Source: Gigaspora margarita (taxonomy: Eukaryota; Glomeromycota; Glomeromycetes; Diversisporales; Gigasporaceae). From it: a stretch of DNA of 64,000 bases. The DNA is taken from the NCBI GenBank assembly GCA_009809945.1, contig WTPW01002117.1:11989-75988 (forward strand). Direction: 5' to 3'. The position numbers and the translations under genes are program-made. The notes beneath the pieces are model-generated. The model did not search any database and was not told where the DNA came from. It saw nothing but the letters and a program-made list of their open reading frames with translations. Shown piece after piece: positions 42,856-53,423 of the stretch. How positions within the stretch are numbered: position 1 is the stretch's first letter; the number at the start of each line of letters is the position of its first letter.

Positions 42856-43930
42856 ATGTAAACAATATTTGTTTACATAGAGATTTATATAGTTAGCCAA
42901 TCATTTTTTGATGATATCTTGCCATATACTGAGCTGATTTGGATAATATAACTATTATTAGATGCATCTTAACAAGCTCTACAACTTTTAATTAGTGAAC
43001 ATATATCATTAACTTAGTAAGAAAAAATTTTAGATGGAAGCACGCCACATTTTGCCTATAGTAATTTTTATATGTAATCTGCGCCACAGGATTTTATATA
43101 TTCAGCCAATCATTTTTGACGATATCTTGCTATTAACTGGCCGATTTGGATGATCTAGCCACTATCAGATGCATCTTGATGAGCTCTACAATTTTCAATT
43201 AGTGGACATGTATTATTAACTTAATAAGAAAAAATTTTTAGATGGAAGCATGCTATATTTCATCACTCTCCAGTTGACAGGCAGATTATCAATTAATAAA
43301 AAAATTACTTTTCATTAGAGCAGCATCAGATTTCAACATATAATAAAGATTATAGTAATTTTGCCCCAAATTCTAATATAAAATAGTGTTGATCTTTCAT
43401 GGATCATCACTTAATACTATTCTATCAAAACTTCTTTTTACTCATCAGAACATTATTGATGATTCAAAAGAATCTTCTAAAATAGAGGCAATATCTTTTG
43501 CTTCAATGAATGATTTCGATAAAGGATCTAAGTTCAATCTATGCTTGTCAAAAAGTATTTTTTATCAAATTATAAAAAGCCCAATTCTTGTAAATTTGTA
43601 GATATATTGGATAATATAAAAACTTATAATTTTTATCATAATGAAACCATTAATTCAAATACATTTGATCAAAATAATGAGAGCAAAGAAACTCTAAAAA
43701 AGAAAAATGTCAAAAGAGTACTATTAGGATAGCAAAAAAGGAAGAGAAAGTGTTGAATCTTTGAATAACATAGATAATATAATTTTTCCAAGATGAGGCT
43801 ATTGACACGAATGAACTTGATCAAAATAATAAAAGCAGAAAAACTTAAAAAAAGAAGAAAAGTCAATAGAATACTGTTTATAATAGTATAAAAGGGGTAA
43901 AAGAGGTAGCCATTTTTACATAGCACTTAT

Positions 43931-44846
43931 AGATCAAATTTTAATGTTATTGTTAAAACTAAGAAACTTATTAAATATATTTTTTATTAAATTATGTGTA
44001 TTTTTCTTGCATGTATATATTTTATATTTTTTATTCACTAGTTCAGTTTAGCATACTGTTGTAATATATCTGATATCTAATTAGTTTAAAGTATTTATTA
44101 TAAGGTTCAATTTATCTTTATATATAGTGTGATTTGTACAATTTATTTTGGCATTAGTTTTTTAAATGATATAACAGCCATCAGTACATGTTGTCCCCAA
44201 TGATCTTATTAGTAAATATTTTTGTATAACATAAATTGACCAGACTTTTTTCAAATGTTTCAATTATACAATATATACCTATTCGAACCTTAGACAAGTT
44301 TATTTTTCAAGTTTTGAACTTTCATCTTATACCAGAAAAATGGTTGTATTACTTGACTTTTTATAAAATAAAAACAAGTTGAAAAATAGCAATTTCTCAT
44401 TACAAATATTAAGATTTTTTTAAAAAAATGCTGAAGTTGAACTTTATTTAAGTAAATATTAAACTTACATTTAAAGAGTTTAGAACTATATTTGTATTAC
44501 TGTAAGCAGGCACCCAATGTGATATTATATCTCCTATTTTATTTTTTTATAAATGCTATAATTAATTATTTTAGATTAATTAACTAGCTAGAATAGGTTA
44601 GAGAAAACCTTAGGCATATGCCTTGGCATTAGTGTATACAGTTTGTTAGAGAGTGGCCTTGTAAAATCTATTTTTCTATAAAGGAGAGTAGTCTATATAA
44701 GATATGTTTGATGAGGATATAGTTGTTGTATTGAACATATTTGGAAGAAAACATTTTCTTTTTCATCTTTGAGGTGATATTTTAAGCATGTTCCTATTGG
44801 TGTTGAGATGTATTTCATAAAAATTAAATAATATTTTTGAAACCAA
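43931..44846. other. Intergenic DNA with copy 2 of the 105-bp repeat
   Basis: 44510-44613 repeats 41747-41853 (GCACCCAATGTGATATTATA...AATAGGTTAGAGAAAAC). Following bases (TTAGGCATATGCCTTGGC, AGGAGAGTAGTCTATATAAG) look like an LTR 3' portion. No gene. Confidence 0.4.
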
Positions 44847-45390
44847 TCAAAAGATTATTAGACAAAGTAATAAAAAAAAATTTAGTTTGTTTAGCAGTAA
44901 GTAATTTAATATTTTCAAAGACATTAGAAGAAAAGATTCCAATAATATAGTATTGGAAAAGGTTAAATTGTGGATAAAGTGTATTAAGTATAGAGTAAAG
45001 AAGAATATTGAGAATTGTAAAGTAAGTGTATTAGTAATTATACTAGTTATAGATTGTTGAGTATTATTGTTATTGTTTGAACAGAGAAGTAGGTGTAAAG
45101 GGTCATCATTATCTGAGCAGCAAGTATATTTTGATATTGGATATAGGTAAGAATAGGGGTTTTTCATAGTTGGAAGATTATTAGTTAGTATTTTGATTCT
45201 AAAAGAGTATTTAGAATGATTGTGTTCAAGTGTGTTTAGGATATCAAAACATAGCGTCCAATTGATTTTAGCTATATTTTTAAAACTTTTGAAAGTAGAC
45301 CAAGAGTATAGTTCGTGTATAGTATATATTTTTGATAAAAGTTCATATTTTGAAAAGAATAAATGATTGTTCTATAAAAAATGTATTTGT
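44847..45390 (-). pseudogene. LINE 3' end (RNase H downstream / zinc-finger tail)
   Basis: Minus strand from about 45390 reads HELYSWSTFKSFKNIAKINW, TLCFDILNTLEHNHSKYSF, RIKILTNNLPTMKNPYSYLY and CCSDNDDPLHLLLCSNNNN. The last part is the CC...H...C pattern found at the C-terminus of many LINE polyproteins; the preceding part resembles the Rhizophagus LINE tail as I remember it. No RT motif (FADD-like) is in range, so this is a 5'-truncated copy, the usual LINE state. 44847-45167 is open. Confidence 0.55.
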
Positions 45391-45650
45391 AGATTTAGAA
45401 AGTATGGGTAATTTTAATTATTCCATGGGTATTATATAACAACTCATGCTTTTTTCTAGATTATTTCTACTGTTCTATATGAAAACATATGATACATAAT
45501 TTCATATCAACCAGTATGGGTATTATTAAATTTTAATCTTTTAAATTTTTATTTGAACTAAGTTTACAATTATATAATCAACTAGACTTAGTATTCTTTA
45601 TAGGTCTTAAAATAGTTATATTTACTAGGTCATAATTTTTAAAATTGTCA
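45391..45650. other. AT-rich spacer
   Basis: Possible further 5' LINE sequence, too degraded to read. Confidence 0.3.
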
Positions 45651-45654
45651 TAGA

Positions 45655-46022
45655 AGGGTGTGGTGACTTAGAATAGTGATCAAGTTGTCACACACAAGTA
45701 GCAGGTTGTGAGTTCAAATCCCACTAGGTGCTGGATCAAAAATTAAAATTATGCCTTTATTACTGAACTGATTTTCATCGATGGGTTGCATCATGCAAAG
45801 ATCTGTAATATAACTTGTACCATTGAAATAGGAGATCCTAGAAATAGGAATATATAATATCTGGTACCTTAAGATCAGAACTCATTTGGCAAGACACAAG
45901 TGAAGAGGTAGCTGGACTTTTAATAGTACTATAAAATGGATTTGGATTGGGTAATTGAACCAGAAAACCTAATGTTAGGGCTTTATGTATAGGCCCTTAC
46001 TGACCAGACCACCAGAGCCATA
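45655..46022. mobile_element. Two tRNA-like SINE heads facing each other
   Basis: On the plus strand GAATAGTGATCAAG (A-box-like) and GAGTTCAAATCCC (B box, 45710-45722) fit a pol III promoter. On the minus strand, from about 46020, TGGCTCTGGTGGTCTGGTCA then GGTTCAATTACC (B box, plus 45950-45961) fit another. Spacing of boxes is 35-55 nt in both. The ~370 bp between is a shared GC-richer body. Either two SINEs inserted head-to-head or one SINE with an inverted second tRNA head. Confidence 0.55.
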
Positions 46023-46603
46023 TTAGAGAAAAGGTTGTGTATTATAGAAGCATGAACCAGGGAAAGAAAGACCATAAAGACATCCTAAAGACTGGCTAAC
46101 CAATTCTTCTGGGTAACTAAATTGGGAGTTTTGTAAATTACTAGGGATATACTCATAAAGATGAAAGAATAAAGGTCTGGGTCTAAGAACTCTATAAGGG
46201 CAAGGTAACATTATTAGTTTAATAGTTTGTTCTGACTGCAAGTATATAGATAAAGCTATAGCATATATTACCTAAAAAACTAGGGTTATTAAAAGACAGA
46301 AACGTGGAATCTGCACCTCTGGGGCATTTCTGGATTAGACAGTATGCAGGTTATACATATATAGGAGTTATAGTTGGTAAATTGGCATATGTTTTGGCAG
46401 ACTTCTAAAAATTTAAAAAAACAACTTGTAGAATATGTCAAAAAAATATACATTGTTATAGACAGATGAAAAACTATTAGATCTAGTGTTGGACAATGAT
46501 ATATATAACTAGTTATAGATCATTTAGTTATTTTGTGAATATATATGATCTATGATATTATATGACTAATATGATCTATATGACTAGTCATAGATTGGGT
46601 CCA
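46023..46603. other. Intergenic DNA
   Basis: 46023-46400 is GC-richer (TGAACCAGGGAAAGAAAGAC, CACCTCTGGGGCATTTCTGG) and may be an unrecognised repeat; 46490-46600 repeats ATATGATCTATATGACTAG. No ORF supported. Confidence 0.4.
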
Positions 46604-46863
46604 TATTATTTCACCAAAAATCACTTCACAAGCACCCCATTTTACTGACAAATTATTCACCAACAAGTTCATTTTACTGATAGTTTATTTCACTAAAGCT
46701 CATTTCACTGACAAGTTTTTTTCTATACAACACACTAACTTTAACTCTAATTTTACCTGACTCTACCCTGCTTTAGTGAAATGAATTGTCAGTAAAATGA
46801 ACTTGTCATTGGATATTTGTCAGTAAAATAAGGTATCTATAAAGTGATTGTTGATGAAATAAT
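46604..46863. mobile_element. Foldback element, 'TTTCACTGACAA' family, copy 3
   Basis: ATTATTTCACCAAAAATCAC pairs with GTGATTGTTGATGAAATAAT. Arms contain CATTTTACTGACAAATTATT and GTCAGTAAAATGAACTTGTC. Shorter than copies 1 and 2; the right arm has lost about 70 nt. Confidence 0.6.
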
Positions 46864-47499
46864 TGCCACTCTCATAGATTATACAAGCATATATAATCTA
46901 TAACTCTTAGTTATATAAATAACATAAAGAAGCATTGCAGATTTAATCAAATTATTGAAAATTGAACTGAATAATGCATGGGCATTAAGAATCGAAAAAA
47001 ACTTATTACCAGTATGTAATATGTAGATATAAAGAAACATTTGCAAATTTAATCAAATCATTAAAGCTTAAACCAAATAATTAATTTGCTTTAAAATATT
47101 ATAAAGAACAAACAAGTTCATAATAAAACAGTCATATTCATTTGCAAAGTGAAATTGACTGCTAAAAGAATAAACTATTACTATTTTGCTAAGAAAACTT
47201 ATGTTTAATAAAAGTTATATAGATTGTGAGATGCATAAAATGCATTTTGACAAAACACTTACATTGAGGCCATAGAACACTCTGTCAAAGTTTTGTAGGA
47301 ATTGGGCAATTTTTTGTTAAGTTATCATATGATGTACCTCTATTCCTTATGATTTTGATAGGCAAAATCTTGTATAACCATCATGCATAAATAGAACTTC
47401 CATCATGCTCTATCATGTCCTATATTTATATATATAATATATAGTATAAATAGCCAATAATATTGAAGTAAAATTGATTTTTAGTTAATCACATATAGT
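46864..47499. other. AT-rich spacer
   Basis: A partial duplication (AAGAAGCATTGCAGATTTAA at 46926 and AAAGAAACATTTGCAAATTT at 47031) is visible. No gene. Confidence 0.35.
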
Positions 47500-47885
47500 T
47501 TCTACATATTAAAGTCAAATTCTACTATGTCAATTGATAATTATCGATTAAGTAAACTTGTTTGGAAGACCAAAATACACATACACTAAAATTTTTATTA
47601 AAATTAAAGAATATTTTATTATTTAACTTTTAATTTTTACTTTCATCAAATAAATTTTTTAAAAAATTTTAATTTTTTTATCAAACATAAAAATCAAAAG
47701 TCAAATAATAAATAATTTTCTAATACTTATAAAAATTTTGTAGTATATGTATTTGACCTTCTGAATAAGTTTATTTAAGGATTTTAATCGTTTTGCTTAG
47801 TAAATTTAGACTTACTATGTAGCAACTTTTGTTAATTGTGGAGTAGCTTATTTTTAGATCAAAGACATTTTTGAGTTTTTTTAAA
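47500..47885. mobile_element. Foldback element, 'AAGTAAACTTGTTTGGAAG' family
   Basis: GATTAAGTAAACTTGTTTGG...AAAATACACATACACTAAAA pairs with TAGTATATGTATTTGACCTT...GAATAAGTTTATTTAAG. The core is TATTATTTAACTTTTAATTT against AAATCAAAAGTCAAATAATA. A close relative lies at 59260-59700, and a degraded one at 13899-14216. Confidence 0.6.
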
Positions 47886-48894
47886 AATTATAAAATTTGA
47901 TTGGTCAATAGTTCTATCGCTAGGGGGGTCAGGATCTATGTAAACCCTAATCACATAGTTTACTGCACTTCCCAAGAACACGCTTCTTTAGAGAAATAAT
48001 TTAGCTAAATACAAGTTTTTGCAAGTTTTTGCAAGTCTTCACAAGTTAATCTAGCAATTTACAAAAACACAACTTGGTTTTGGCAATTTCTAAATTTGCA
48101 AGAACACAATTTCTTACTTCAAAAAATAGAGATTTGGGGCTTTATTTAATTTTTTTTATAAAGAGTAGGATGTATATAGATCATTTTTATATAATCTACT
48201 TAGTATATTAAATTTTTATATATAAATAAAAAAATACTTTTATAAAACTTTTTAACATAACCAATTTGTATCAAATTTATGTAATATATAGTTTAATACA
48301 GTTTGTTTATAATAGTGAAGTTGCACAATATGTATTGCTTTGAAAAAATTAACTTCATATATAATTAAAATTTCTGAGGTTACTATATGTTTTACCTGAA
48401 TAGTACAAAGAATTGCTAATTATGCTTGGTCGAATCATATGATATTTATATGATATCATATGTTTTGGTTACAAAACTTGATCTACAATCTATTTTATAT
48501 AAAATTGAAAATGTTGTCACTCTACTCTTAAATTTGCTTACATATTTTGTTTTTTAGTTGTTTTTTTTTACTTATTTTTTTTAATTTTATTTATTTCTAA
48601 CTTTCTTCAAAACTTTGCAAAAAAGAACTTGACTTTTTTGGCACCTTACAAGAACATTACTCTAACTTCTCTTTCACTTTGTAAGAACTATTAGATTCTT
48701 CAAGACTTTGTAAAAACACTAACATCTTTGAGAAATAGTTTTTTTTTTACTTATCTACAATTTTTAGGAAGTAGCAATATGAGCAAATATAATAGTTAAA
48801 AAAAAAGAAATAATAGATAACTGCAGAGTGAGAAAAATAACTATATAGAGCTAGTATTATGCAGCAAAGCATATAAGTAGTTTAAATATTAATA
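47886..48894. other. AT-rich DNA with short degenerate repeats
   Basis: 47960-48125 and 48590-48735 repeat TTTGCAAGTTT / ACTTTGTAAGAAC / AACACAA motifs. No gene seen. Confidence 0.4.
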
Positions 48895-49053
48895 TTTTTT
48901 TTGGGGTTGTTTTTTTGTTATTTTTCCAGGGTTTTCTAGGCATCTTTGGCCAGAGATATATAACTTATATATCTCTAGCCTATTGGCCAATCAAAATAAA
49001 GATAGGTCATGTGGTACATTTTTTGATCACTGCCTAATCGAATAGGCTTGTAT

Positions 49054-49880
49054 TAGGGTGTCCAGGATTATGCGATGCGATAGGGCAAATTATGCATGCG
49101 ATCGAGGTCAAATTATGCGATGAGTGCGAAATAAATTTAAAATTATGCGATTAATTATGCGATATTAAAACTTCTCTAAAATATTTATTTATTGATTAAA
49201 ATTCAAAAATTTAATATTCAAAGTGAATTTTCTGGCAATGCATGTCTATTATTTGCTAAAATTTGGTTATATGCCAAAAAGCTACATTTTACATCTACTC
49301 CTGAAACTGGAAACCAAATATACACTAATGCAATTTTGCTAAGATTTGGTAAAGCCATCTTTTCATGCCAATACTTGTCTAAATCAAAATCTTTACTGAA
49401 TGTTTCCGATGCCAAATGACTATCAACAATAGATTTTTTTTGTGAGCAACTGTGGTTTGACAAAACTGACAAAAAAGTTTCCCTCTATTTGCATAAAAAT
49501 CAGTCTTATATGGAGGGTTCTTAACAAGACGTTCTGTAGCCATGACTATATAAACTTTTTTTTTTTTTTAATCAAAGCTTCTGGTTTTGTTATTAATAAA
49601 TATGAACAGTAACAAATGGTAAAAGTTTTTTTTTTTTTTATGAAAACGTCTCATTAAAAAATTTTCAAAATTATAAAAAATGCCCTATTTGAAATCAATT
49701 TTTTAAAGAGAGACTAGTTGCAATTTTATCATTGTTTAATTTATAATCATAAATCTACCAATCATACTTAAGCCACATGATCTGAGTGCATTTTTTTGTT
49801 GAATTATGTGAAGCATATGCGATGCGAAAAATTGGTAAATTATGCACATATTATGCTTTCGCATAATTCTGGACACCCTA
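49054..49880 (-). mobile_element. Internally deleted hAT transposon
   Basis: TIR TAGGGTGTCCAGGATTATGC / GCATAATTCTGGACACCCTA; 8-bp TSD GCTTGTAT (49046-49053) and GCTTGTGT (49881-49888), one mismatch. Subterminal repeats of TTATGCGAT(GCG) crowd the left 130 bp and recur inverted near the right end, the usual transposase-binding arrangement. Coding part on the minus strand. Confidence 0.85.
49218..49543 (-). pseudogene. Truncated hAT transposase: zinc finger joined to dimerisation domain
   Basis: Minus-strand ATG at 49543 opens MATERLVKNPPYKTDFYANR, then GKLFCQFCQTTVAHKK (CxxC of a BED/CGGBP1-like finger). A run of eight A shifts the frame and VDSHLASETF completes the finger, its last His replaced by Phe. 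Directly after comes DLDKYWHEKMALPNLSKIAL, then PVSGVDVKCSFLAYNQIL and NNRHALPENSL, the C-terminal hAT dimerisation domain (compare the usual 'S..VERSFS...' motif). The whole catalytic RNase-H-like core is absent, so finger and dimerisation domain are fused. If the A-run shift is a base error, the product would be a ~110-residue DNA-binding, dimerising protein without catalysis. Confidence 0.7.
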
Positions 49881-50319
49881 GCTTGTGTAATCCAGAGTCT
49901 GACCTCACTTTGTGGACTTTCACAATTATCCAATTAAATTGCAAGAAAAATTTTACAAATTTTTTTTTTAAAATATGCAAAAATGTGGGATCGTCTAAAG
50001 CCAGGCTTGGTCACATGACCAACAACCAATCAAGTCATAAATATTTGATTTTTCTAACAAGACAAAAAAAAAAAAGCAAAAAAATACAAGAAATGAGTGT
50101 CTAAACCTGTTACAGACACTAATAAAAAATATTGGAAAAATGGTTTTATATATAAAAATTTGCTCTAACCCTAATTTCTAACTAACTCTTACTCTAATTT
50201 TAATTAAATAATCAAAAATATAAATGAACTGGGCCCAAAAATGTAGTAATGTAATTATTATACAAATATTAATTTATCTTTATTAATATGATCACAATTA
50301 TATAAATCTCAAACCCTCT

Positions 50320-51520
50320 ATACTATACTACTAATTTGCAATACTAAAAGTTCTACCAACACTGTTCTGGGTTTGTCTATAATTTCACATAGACCACATG
50401 ACAGATACAGATACAAGACTACTTATAAGATACCAAACAAAAGATATTATAAAAGAAAAAAGAAACTAGAAAAAGGTCTTACCAACACTACTCTGGGTTT
50501 ACATGTGATTTTATATAAACTGCTTGATAGACACAATACCATATAAAAAACAGCAAACAAAAATGTCAAACATAAAATATTAAATAAAGGTTATACACTG
50601 CTTGGTGACTCTATTTTCATTCTGGTAACACTTAAAGAAAAGAGAATAAAAAAGTTAGTTCAAAAAAAAATAAAAAAAATGAAAAACTAGAAAAAATTTT
50701 ACCAATACTGCCCAGTGATTTTATGTTCATTTTAACACACCTCTAAAGAAAAGAGAATAAAGAAATTAGTGAACAAAATGCAAGAAGCAAAAAAAAAAAT
50801 CTAGAAAGAAGTATTACCAATACTACTCTAAGTTTATCTATGATCTCATGACCACCAAATACCAAATAAAAGATATCAACTGAAAGATGTTGTAAGATCA
50901 CATGTCACTAGTAATTTCATATTTATTCTGGCAACACCTTAAGAGAATAAAGAAGTTAGTTCAAAAAAAGACAAACAACAAAAAACAATGGAAAGAACTA
51001 GAAAAATATCTTACCAATGCCACCTAGTGATTTCATGTTTGTTTCAGCACACCTAAAGAGAAGAGAATGAAGAAGTTAGTGAACAAAATATAAGAAAGCA
51101 AAAAAGAAAAGAAAGAAAACCAAAATAAAGTCTTACCAATGCTGCTCTAGGTTTACCTATAATTTTATAACTGCATGGCAAACACAAGATACCAGACAAA
51201 AGATGCCAAACTAAAAGATATTACAAGATCACATGCAGCTAGTTACTAAATGCCACCCAGTGCTTTTACATTTATTCTAACAATAACTAAAGAGAATAGA
51301 ATAAAGAAGTTAGTCTAAAGAGAAGACAAACCAAAAAAGAAAATAGAAAGAACCTAGTAAAAAACCTTACCAACTCTGTATAGTTTTGTTACATTTGTTT
51401 CACTATACCTAAATAAAAGAATTGAAATTAGTAACTAAAATACAAACTCAACAAAAAAAAAGAAAGAAAACCAGAAATAAATAAAGTCTTACCAATGCTG
51501 CTCTAGTAATTTTACATAGA
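50320..51520 (-). repeat. ~330-bp tandem array with exon/intron-like units
   Basis: Three to four units of 315-355 bp. On the minus strand each unit repeats a 5' splice-like CATTG|GTAAGA (plus CTTACCAATG near 50478, 50813, 51011, 51132, 51366, 51487) and a 3' splice-like ACTAAC...polypyrimidine...TTTAG|G (branch-like ACTAAC as plus GTTAGT at about 50655, 50767, 51075, 51312). One bounded 'exon' is 51052-51015, 38 nt. The exon-like blocks come in two related forms (ending GGTGGCATTG or AGAGCAGCATTG). They hold no consistent reading frame, so a non-coding transcript or decayed gene is more likely than a protein. Confidence 0.5.
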
Positions 51521-51891
51521 TTATATAACAGATGCAAAACTATATGAATAACACCAAATAAAACATGTTAAATAAAAAATATAAAACTGGACATAAAATT
51601 ATATGCAAGAACATATACAAGATCTTTTATAAGAACACTGGCAATGTGCAAAATTACTTTATGGAAAACCTCTATGCAAAAACACCAAAAAAATACAATG
51701 ACACCAAACCTGTAAGAAATCTAGCTAGTACCAACTGTGATACCAATAATGAAACCAATAGTGATACCAACTACAACACTAAATGGTACCAGTGATGAAA
51801 GGTGGCAAGCTAAATAAATAAATAAAATAAATAAATAACTAAAAAATTAGTACTGTAAATGAAAAAAGTGAAAAAAATAAAAAGCAAAAAA
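51521..51891. other. End of the array and A-rich SINE target
   Basis: Frame 51565-51795 (TNCDTNNETNSDTNYNT) comes from an AATGATACCAA-type triplet repeat at 51715-51790, not a gene. 51810-51891 is A-rich. Confidence 0.4.
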
Positions 51892-52503
51892 GACCTCGGG
51901 TTCGATAGCATAGCGGTTATGCTCCGAGGTTACAAATTGAAAGATTGCCAGTTCAAGTCCTGTGGACAGCGAATGCGAATTTTAATAATTGGTGTAACAA
52001 ACTTTGCAGGGCAGAACTTGTTGGTTTGGATCGATGATTTGGGTAACCGAAGTCACGAGACGTAGTGAAGATCATGTCATGAACTCCTGGTGCCGTTTTC
52101 CGACGGACCTTGGCCAGTTGCGGTTAAGTGGGTATGGAAAGTCCGGGTTAAAACTGGACAAGAAGACTAAGAAGGACTTACGTCCTACCTAGCCAACTCT
52201 AGGCCGCAGATAAAGTAGTCCGAGTCGAACATTCTTGAACGAGTTGGGGCCCCACAAATATCTACATATATATGTAGTGAGTCGGGTAGTAATAGGAGGA
52301 CCGTGAACCAGAGGGTTTAAATAGGCAACTTCCGTAGTTGGGTTGTAGGTATGGCAGCTAGTGTGGAACCTTTGGGCGGACCACTTAAATTAGGCACCAA
52401 AAGTGCATGTGTGGCTAGTTGTATCCTCATTCATGTAACAAATATTACGTCTTTAATAACTTAATAAAGAATCAAGACAAGGTCTCGGTTGTAAAACGGA
52501 AAA
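51892..52503 (+). mobile_element. Young SINE with tRNA-like head and 21-bp TSD
   Basis: Identical 21-bp direct repeats, (A)7TAAAAAGC(A)6, at 51871-51891 and 52504-52524 bound a 612-bp unit. A box TAGCATAGCGG (51906-51916) and B box GTTCAAGTCC (51951-51960) make a pol III promoter. The body is ~45-50% GC by eye (CGACGGACCTTGGCCAGTTG, GAGTCGGGTAGTAATAGG), far above its surroundings, and ends in TTAATAAAGAATCAAGACAA then GGTCTCGGTTGTAAAACGG before the A-rich tail. The intact TSD and undecayed CpGs suggest a recent insertion. Overlapping short frames are not genes. Confidence 0.85.
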
Positions 52504-52929
52504 AAAAAAATAAAAAGCAAAAAAAAAAAACAAATCAATAAAAAAAAAAAACTAATCAAAGATGATCTTTACTTATCTATTCAGATCAAGTAATGCCAGG
52601 TTGATTATTAGACTCTGCATTAGCAATTAGATCAACACATAAACTTTCAATTATGTGATTTTATTGATTTCTATTGGCAAAGAGTCCAGAGATATATAAG
52701 CTATATATCTCTGGTCAAAAATGTCTAAAAACCCCTTTTTCAGATTCTGGTAGCTGTGATCTAATTATTTTTAATAGTTCTAATCAATGCTAAAATGTTC
52801 AAAATGCATATAAAAAATGAATTAAAAATGATAAATATTTTTCACTATAGTTATACAAAATTTTTCTATTTTTAGAATTAATATATACATATATATTATA
52901 ATTTTAACTTGAAAACTAATAAGTAAACC

Positions 52930-53290
52930 TTCTTTGGCTTCTAATTAAAAGTTGTAGAGCTTATTCTTCTGATTCTAATAGTAGTTGAATAATCAAAATC
53001 AGCCTAGTAGATCCCAAGTTACTTGGGATCAAAAAAGAAAACATAAATATTAGCAAATTCACTATTATACAATAAATTATTTTTCTTTACATACATTTTG
53101 AAAAGTTTTTTTATCATAGTGAAAATTTTACTAAGAAAATAATAAATTTTATCTTAAAAAACTAGCATTTGTTTGAGCCAAAAAACAACTTTACTTAAAA
53201 GCCCAAAGTCAATTGTAATAATAAAATTCTGCACAAATTATACTTTTTGTTTGATAGCTTTTTTTTAACCATATAGGCAGATTTCACTCT
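52930..53290. repeat. Half foldback with the shared box
   Basis: TTGTAGAGCTTATTCTTCTG, AATCAGCCTAGTAGATCCCA and a small palindrome CCCAAGTTACTTGGG are followed by a stretch like 57440-57815 (GTTTGAGCCAAAAAACAAC, AGTCAATTGTAATAATAAAA). The inverse arm is missing; 57152-58119 is the complete relative. Confidence 0.5.
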
Positions 53291-53423
53291 AATCACAAAA
53301 AATGTGATTATTGCAAAACTAATATTGATTGGTTGATTTATTGAACACAATAGTAAAATATAGGGTTTCATAAAAATAACCTGTACCTTTTTTCTAAATA
53401 TACTATAGTTTGAAATTTTATAT

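Larger units (their letters stand above)
41099..43410. mobile_element. Inverted-repeat element with TTAA target site (piggyBac/Kolobok-like)
   Basis: Begins GTGATGATTCGTGAAAGATC and ends in the inverse, GATCTTTCATGGATCATCAC. TTAA flanks both sides (41095-41098, 43411-43414). TIR about 130 nt, including CTGAAATCTGATGCTGCTT / GCAGCATCAGATTTCAACA. The interior is a cluster of four or five foldback units carrying the shared box (41260-41335, 41420-41505, 41955-42030, 42160-42240, 42305-42385, 42900-42990, 43105-43195). No transposase; it would need a helper. Confidence 0.7.
40487..43930 (+). pseudogene. Repeat-family gene with possible OB-fold core, split by a TTAA element
   Basis: Exon 1 (40487-40708, 74 codons) starts MLCYADTIVRIKVVTILVVV and contains AINYDEKDSETQAVFEKDSF. 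A 62-nt GT-AG intron (40709-40770) leads to exon 2: MTVSISTGISILNKVSMLNK, then frame-shifted NVLINDYAG, VVFLHMNLQYSHLKTKIH and LVFVIGQLEVI. Reading halts at SESV (41098) where a 2312-bp element is inserted, and resumes at 43411 as NTILSKLLFTHQNIIDDSKE, then FVDILDNIKTYNFYHNETIN and a Lys-rich tail to about 43930. Deleting the element and one TTAA restores frame across the junction. Several other shifts and stops show it was already decaying or has decayed since. The NVLxNDYxG...FVVGQLEVI pattern resembles an OB-fold, with low confidence. The family is abundant in Rhizophagus as I recall it; function unknown. Confidence 0.65.
48895..52760. mobile_element. 3.9-kb element with long TIRs
   Basis: Left end GGGGTT...CAGGGTTTTCTAGGCATC, then a palindrome CCAGAGATATATAACTTATA / TATCTCTAG and CTATTGGCCAATC. 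The right end (52665-52760) is the inverse: CTATTGGCAAAGAG, CCAGAGATATATAAGCTATA, AAATGTCTAAAAACCCC. TIR about 85 nt with its own internal hairpin. Cargo: an hAT (49054-49880), an exon-like tandem array (50320-51520) and a SINE (51892-52503). Family unknown. Confidence 0.6.

Noticed and set aside
44847..45167. A membrane protein on the minus strand
   Set aside because: The hydrophobic tail follows a CC...H...C LINE-type motif; read with upstream sequence it fits a LINE C-terminus better.
50320..51520. CRISPR-like repeat array
   Set aside because: Units are ~330 bp, divergent and lack short uniform repeats with unique spacers; the organism is eukaryotic.
52004..52192. 62-codon frame near 52100
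   Set aside because: Inside the second SINE; overlapping frames in the same stretch are equally open.
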